Shown here: positions 4,783 through 6,263 of the stretch, piece after piece
Layout of the letters: every line of letters starts with the position of its first letter
Numbering within the stretch: the first letter of the stretch is position 1
Origin: JANWHZ01 sp035545555
Lineage (GTDB): Bacteria; Patescibacteriota; Saccharimonadia; Saccharimonadales; UBA4665
DNA: 6,263 nucleotides
Assembly: GCA_035545555.1 (NCBI GenBank)
Contig: DASZYD010000031.1
Span: 1 to 6,263, forward strand
Direction: 5' to 3'
Position numbers and translations under genes: made by a program
The notes under the pieces: generated by a model
Databases searched by the model: none
What the model was told of the DNA's origin: nothing
The model's input: only the letters and a program-made list of their open reading frames with translations

Positions 4783-5682
4783 CTACTCTTCAGACGAATC
4801 CGGCAGGACATGCAGCCGCTCGGTGATGAGATAAAGCGCTGCCTCTAAGCGATCGGCTGTGTCCAGCCACTGGATGTCACTGCCGCGCTTGAACCAGGCA
4901 CGCTGGCGTTTGGCGAGCTGCAGATCGCCGCGAGCGAACGCGGCCTTTGCCTCGGCCAGGTTCAGCTCCCCCGAAAGGTACCGCCGGAACGCCCGATAAC
5001 CGGGCGCCCGCAGCGCCTCCACGTCCCCATAGCGCTCGGACAGGGTGCGCACTTCATCAATCAGTCCATCCTGCACCATGTGTTCAACGCGGGCCGCAAT
5101 CCGCTCGCGCAGTTGTTCACGCGGCCATGACACACCAAGCACGACAGTGTTCGGGCGCAAGACACGTGGCTGGCGTGGCGAAGCGCCGCCTTCCAGCAGC
5201 CGCTGCAGGTGGCGTGGATTGCGGGCATTGGCCGGCAATGCCAGACCGGCTGCGCACACGCGGGCCTGCAGTTCGGCGACGCTCAACAGCCCAAGCGCTG
5301 CGCGTTCGGCCTCGGAAGGTGCAGGCCGAAATGCAAAATTATAGATCAAAGCGTCGACATACAGACCCGTGCCGCCCACCACAATCGGCAGGTGGCCACG
5401 AGCTGTTATCTCGGCAATGGCGGCCTCCGCCAGGTGTTTAAAGCCATAGGCCGAGAAATGCCGGTCGGGCGTTACGGCATCCAGGCCGAAGTGCGGTACC
5501 CGCCGGCGCTCTTCGGCCGTCGGCTTAGCCGTGCCGATATCCATGCCCGCATAGACTGTCCGCGAATCGGCGGCGATGATTTCACCACGTAGCCGCTCGG
5601 CCAGTTCTAGTGCGAGAGCACTTTTGCCGCTGCCGGTTTCGCCAACGATGACGATGATGGGAGCTGGTTCTGTTCCTGCCAT
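4783..5682 (-). CDS. miaA: tRNA dimethylallyltransferase (adenosine-37 prenylation)
   Basis: 299 aa from the ATG at 5682. MiaA transfers a dimethylallyl group to N6 of A37 in tRNAs reading codons that start with U. Landmarks in order: P-loop GETGSGKS (14-21); D39 in ADSRTVYAGMDIGTAKP, where D39 is the catalytic base; HFGLDAVTPDRHFSAYGF (64-81); VVGGTGLYVDAL (101-112) with T105; an insertion-domain region (about 120-200); LGVSWPREQLRERI; and near the C-terminus QLAKRQRAWFKRG, matching the family's YAKRQ-TWFR. P-loop GPT is here GET and DSRQ is DSRT; both are modest changes. A longer frame (ATG at 5787) exists, but AGGAGA just upstream of 5682 and homology beginning at the P-loop strand favour 5682. 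It overlaps the 3' end of the HAD gene by 76 nt and probably shares its transcript. The next gene starts 32 nt after its stop. Confidence 0.95.
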   Translation of the reverse strand: MAGTEPAPIIVIVGETGSGKSALALELAERLRGEIIAADSRTVYAGMDIGTAKPTAEERRRVPHFGLDAVTPDRHFSAYGFKHLAEAAIAEITARGHLPIVVGGTGLYVDALIYNFAFRPAPSEAERAALGLLSVAELQARVCAAGLALPANARNPRHLQRLLEGGASPRQPRVLRPNTVVLGVSWPREQLRERIAARVEHMVQDGLIDEVRTLSERYGDVEALRAPGYRAFRRYLSGELNLAEAKAAFARGDLQLAKRQRAWFKRGSDIQWLDTADRLEAALYLITERLHVLPDSSEE

Positions 5683-6263
5683 AGTCTCCTGTCCGCGCGG
5701 GTACGTTCGGTGCGTAGATGCGTCTCGACCGCTTGCCAACCCGCACAACGCGTTACCCCTGTCGGCAGTGTAGCACACTGATTCCATGGATACTTGCCAA
5801 ACAGAATGCCCTGCATGCCGGCCGCCGCTGCCGCGCTGATGTTGCGCGGGCTGTCATCAATCAGCAGGGCAGCACCGGCCCGTCTGCACAGCTCGTGTTT
5901 CGGCGTTGTGTGAGTCGGGTCGTGACGGTCGTGGGTATACTGCACATCGGCGAATACACCTGGGAAATGCCGCTCCACAAACCGCTCGGTGCTGCCGCGG
6001 CAGCTCGGCCGGCGCGCCGTGATGATAAGCAGCGTGTACTGCTCTGCCAAGCGCCGCAAGGTGTCGGCTGCCGCAGGCAGTGGTTGGCTACGAAGGTAGT
6101 GTCCTGTTTGCACGAAGGCATCAAACTTGGCATACATTTGTGCTTCAGTTTCGCCGGTCAGTTCTTCGAAGAACTCTGACGTTTTTTGCTGCAATGCCAG
6201 CGACGTACCGTAGGTTTCGTTGTGATACCGGAAAAACGCCGCTGTCCACGGGAACAGGACTTC
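5607..6263 (-). CDS. HAD-superfamily phosphatase-like protein, 5'-partial
   Basis: The frame enters from the right edge (EVLFPWTAAFFRYHNETYGT...) and 218 residues are visible. Resemblance to HAD phosphatases, particularly 5'(3')-nucleotidase-like members, rests on DEVLFP-type sequence right at the edge (the nucleophile Asp of motif I would lie one or a few residues outside), motif II as LLIITARR, and motif IV as ALLIDDSPRN followed by AGMQGILFGKYPWN. A hydrolase acting on a small phosphorylated substrate is likely; the substrate is not evident. A TTG at 6194 is inside the gene and not its start. The core fold appears to end near WQAVETHL. The remaining residues are Arg-, Gln- and Ser-rich and are encoded in another frame of the miaA start, including its P-loop codons. 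The original stop may therefore have been lost or a frameshift may exist near 5700. Confidence 0.83.
   Translation of the reverse strand, partial: EVLFPWTAAFFRYHNETYGTSLALQQKTSEFFEELTGETEAQMYAKFDAFVQTGHYLRSQPLPAAADTLRRLAEQYTLLIITARRPSCRGSTERFVERHFPGVFADVQYTHDRHDPTHTTPKHELCRRAGAALLIDDSPRNISAAAAAGMQGILFGKYPWNQCATLPTGVTRCAGWQAVETHLRTERTRADRRLWQEQNQLPSSSSLAKPAAAKVLSH

Noticed and set aside
4947..5592. Several plus-strand open frames opposite miaA.
   Set aside because: They are GC-rich shadow frames with Arg/Pro/Ala-heavy composition and no domain features; the opposite strand encodes complete MiaA motifs.
5683..5787. N-terminal extension of miaA from the ATG at 5787.
   Set aside because: The extra 35 residues have no MiaA similarity, would overlap the HAD coding core further, and the ATG at 5682 has AGGAGA upstream.

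Overview
The window reads as chromosomal sequence from a Candidate Phyla Radiation (Patescibacteria) bacterium. Saccharibacteria (TM7) is my best guess. This is inferred from family resemblance (a winged-helix/degenerate nucleotidyltransferase gene coupled to a metallo-beta-lactamase-fold gene, a minimal M50 protease, and small single-pass exported proteins), from the very tight packing, and from short or absent mRNA leaders. The standard genetic code fits every gene. No phylogenetic test was possible.

Left part (1-1500): two single-pass membrane proteins with exported domains converge with only 3 nt between their stops (49-684 on +, 688-1194 on -). Upstream of the minus-strand gene, on the same strand, lie tRNA-Pro(GGG) with an encoded CCA end (1208-1284) and a roughly 134-nt sequence that folds into a closed, branched RNA (1336-1469). 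That RNA has a consensus TATAAT box five bases ahead of its first paired base. These three may be one transcription unit: structured RNA, tRNA, membrane protein.

Middle part (1500-3530): a site-2-protease-like M50 peptidase (minus strand) and the ribosomal protein gene rpmB (plus strand) are divergent. A complete 983-bp DDE insertion sequence (2211-3193), with 29-bp inverted repeats and a GCGGGAT target duplication, has inserted between them. It abuts the -35 box of the rpmB promoter but leaves that promoter's core intact. rpmB ends at a perfect 23-bp inverted repeat that works as a two-way terminator shared with the convergent gene cluster.

Right part (3528-6263): a minus-strand cluster read from the right edge inward. 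It holds a HAD-superfamily phosphatase-like gene (5' end outside the window), miaA (tRNA A37 dimethylallyltransferase; the HAD frame runs 76 nt into it), a winged-helix/nucleotidyltransferase-like protein with an apparent leaderless promoter, and a metallo-beta-lactamase-fold protein translationally coupled to it by a TAATG junction. No defence island, CRISPR array or secondary-metabolite system is present. The least explained items are the structured RNA with its promoter, the coupled regulator/MBL pair lacking canonical active-site motifs, and the IS landing site.
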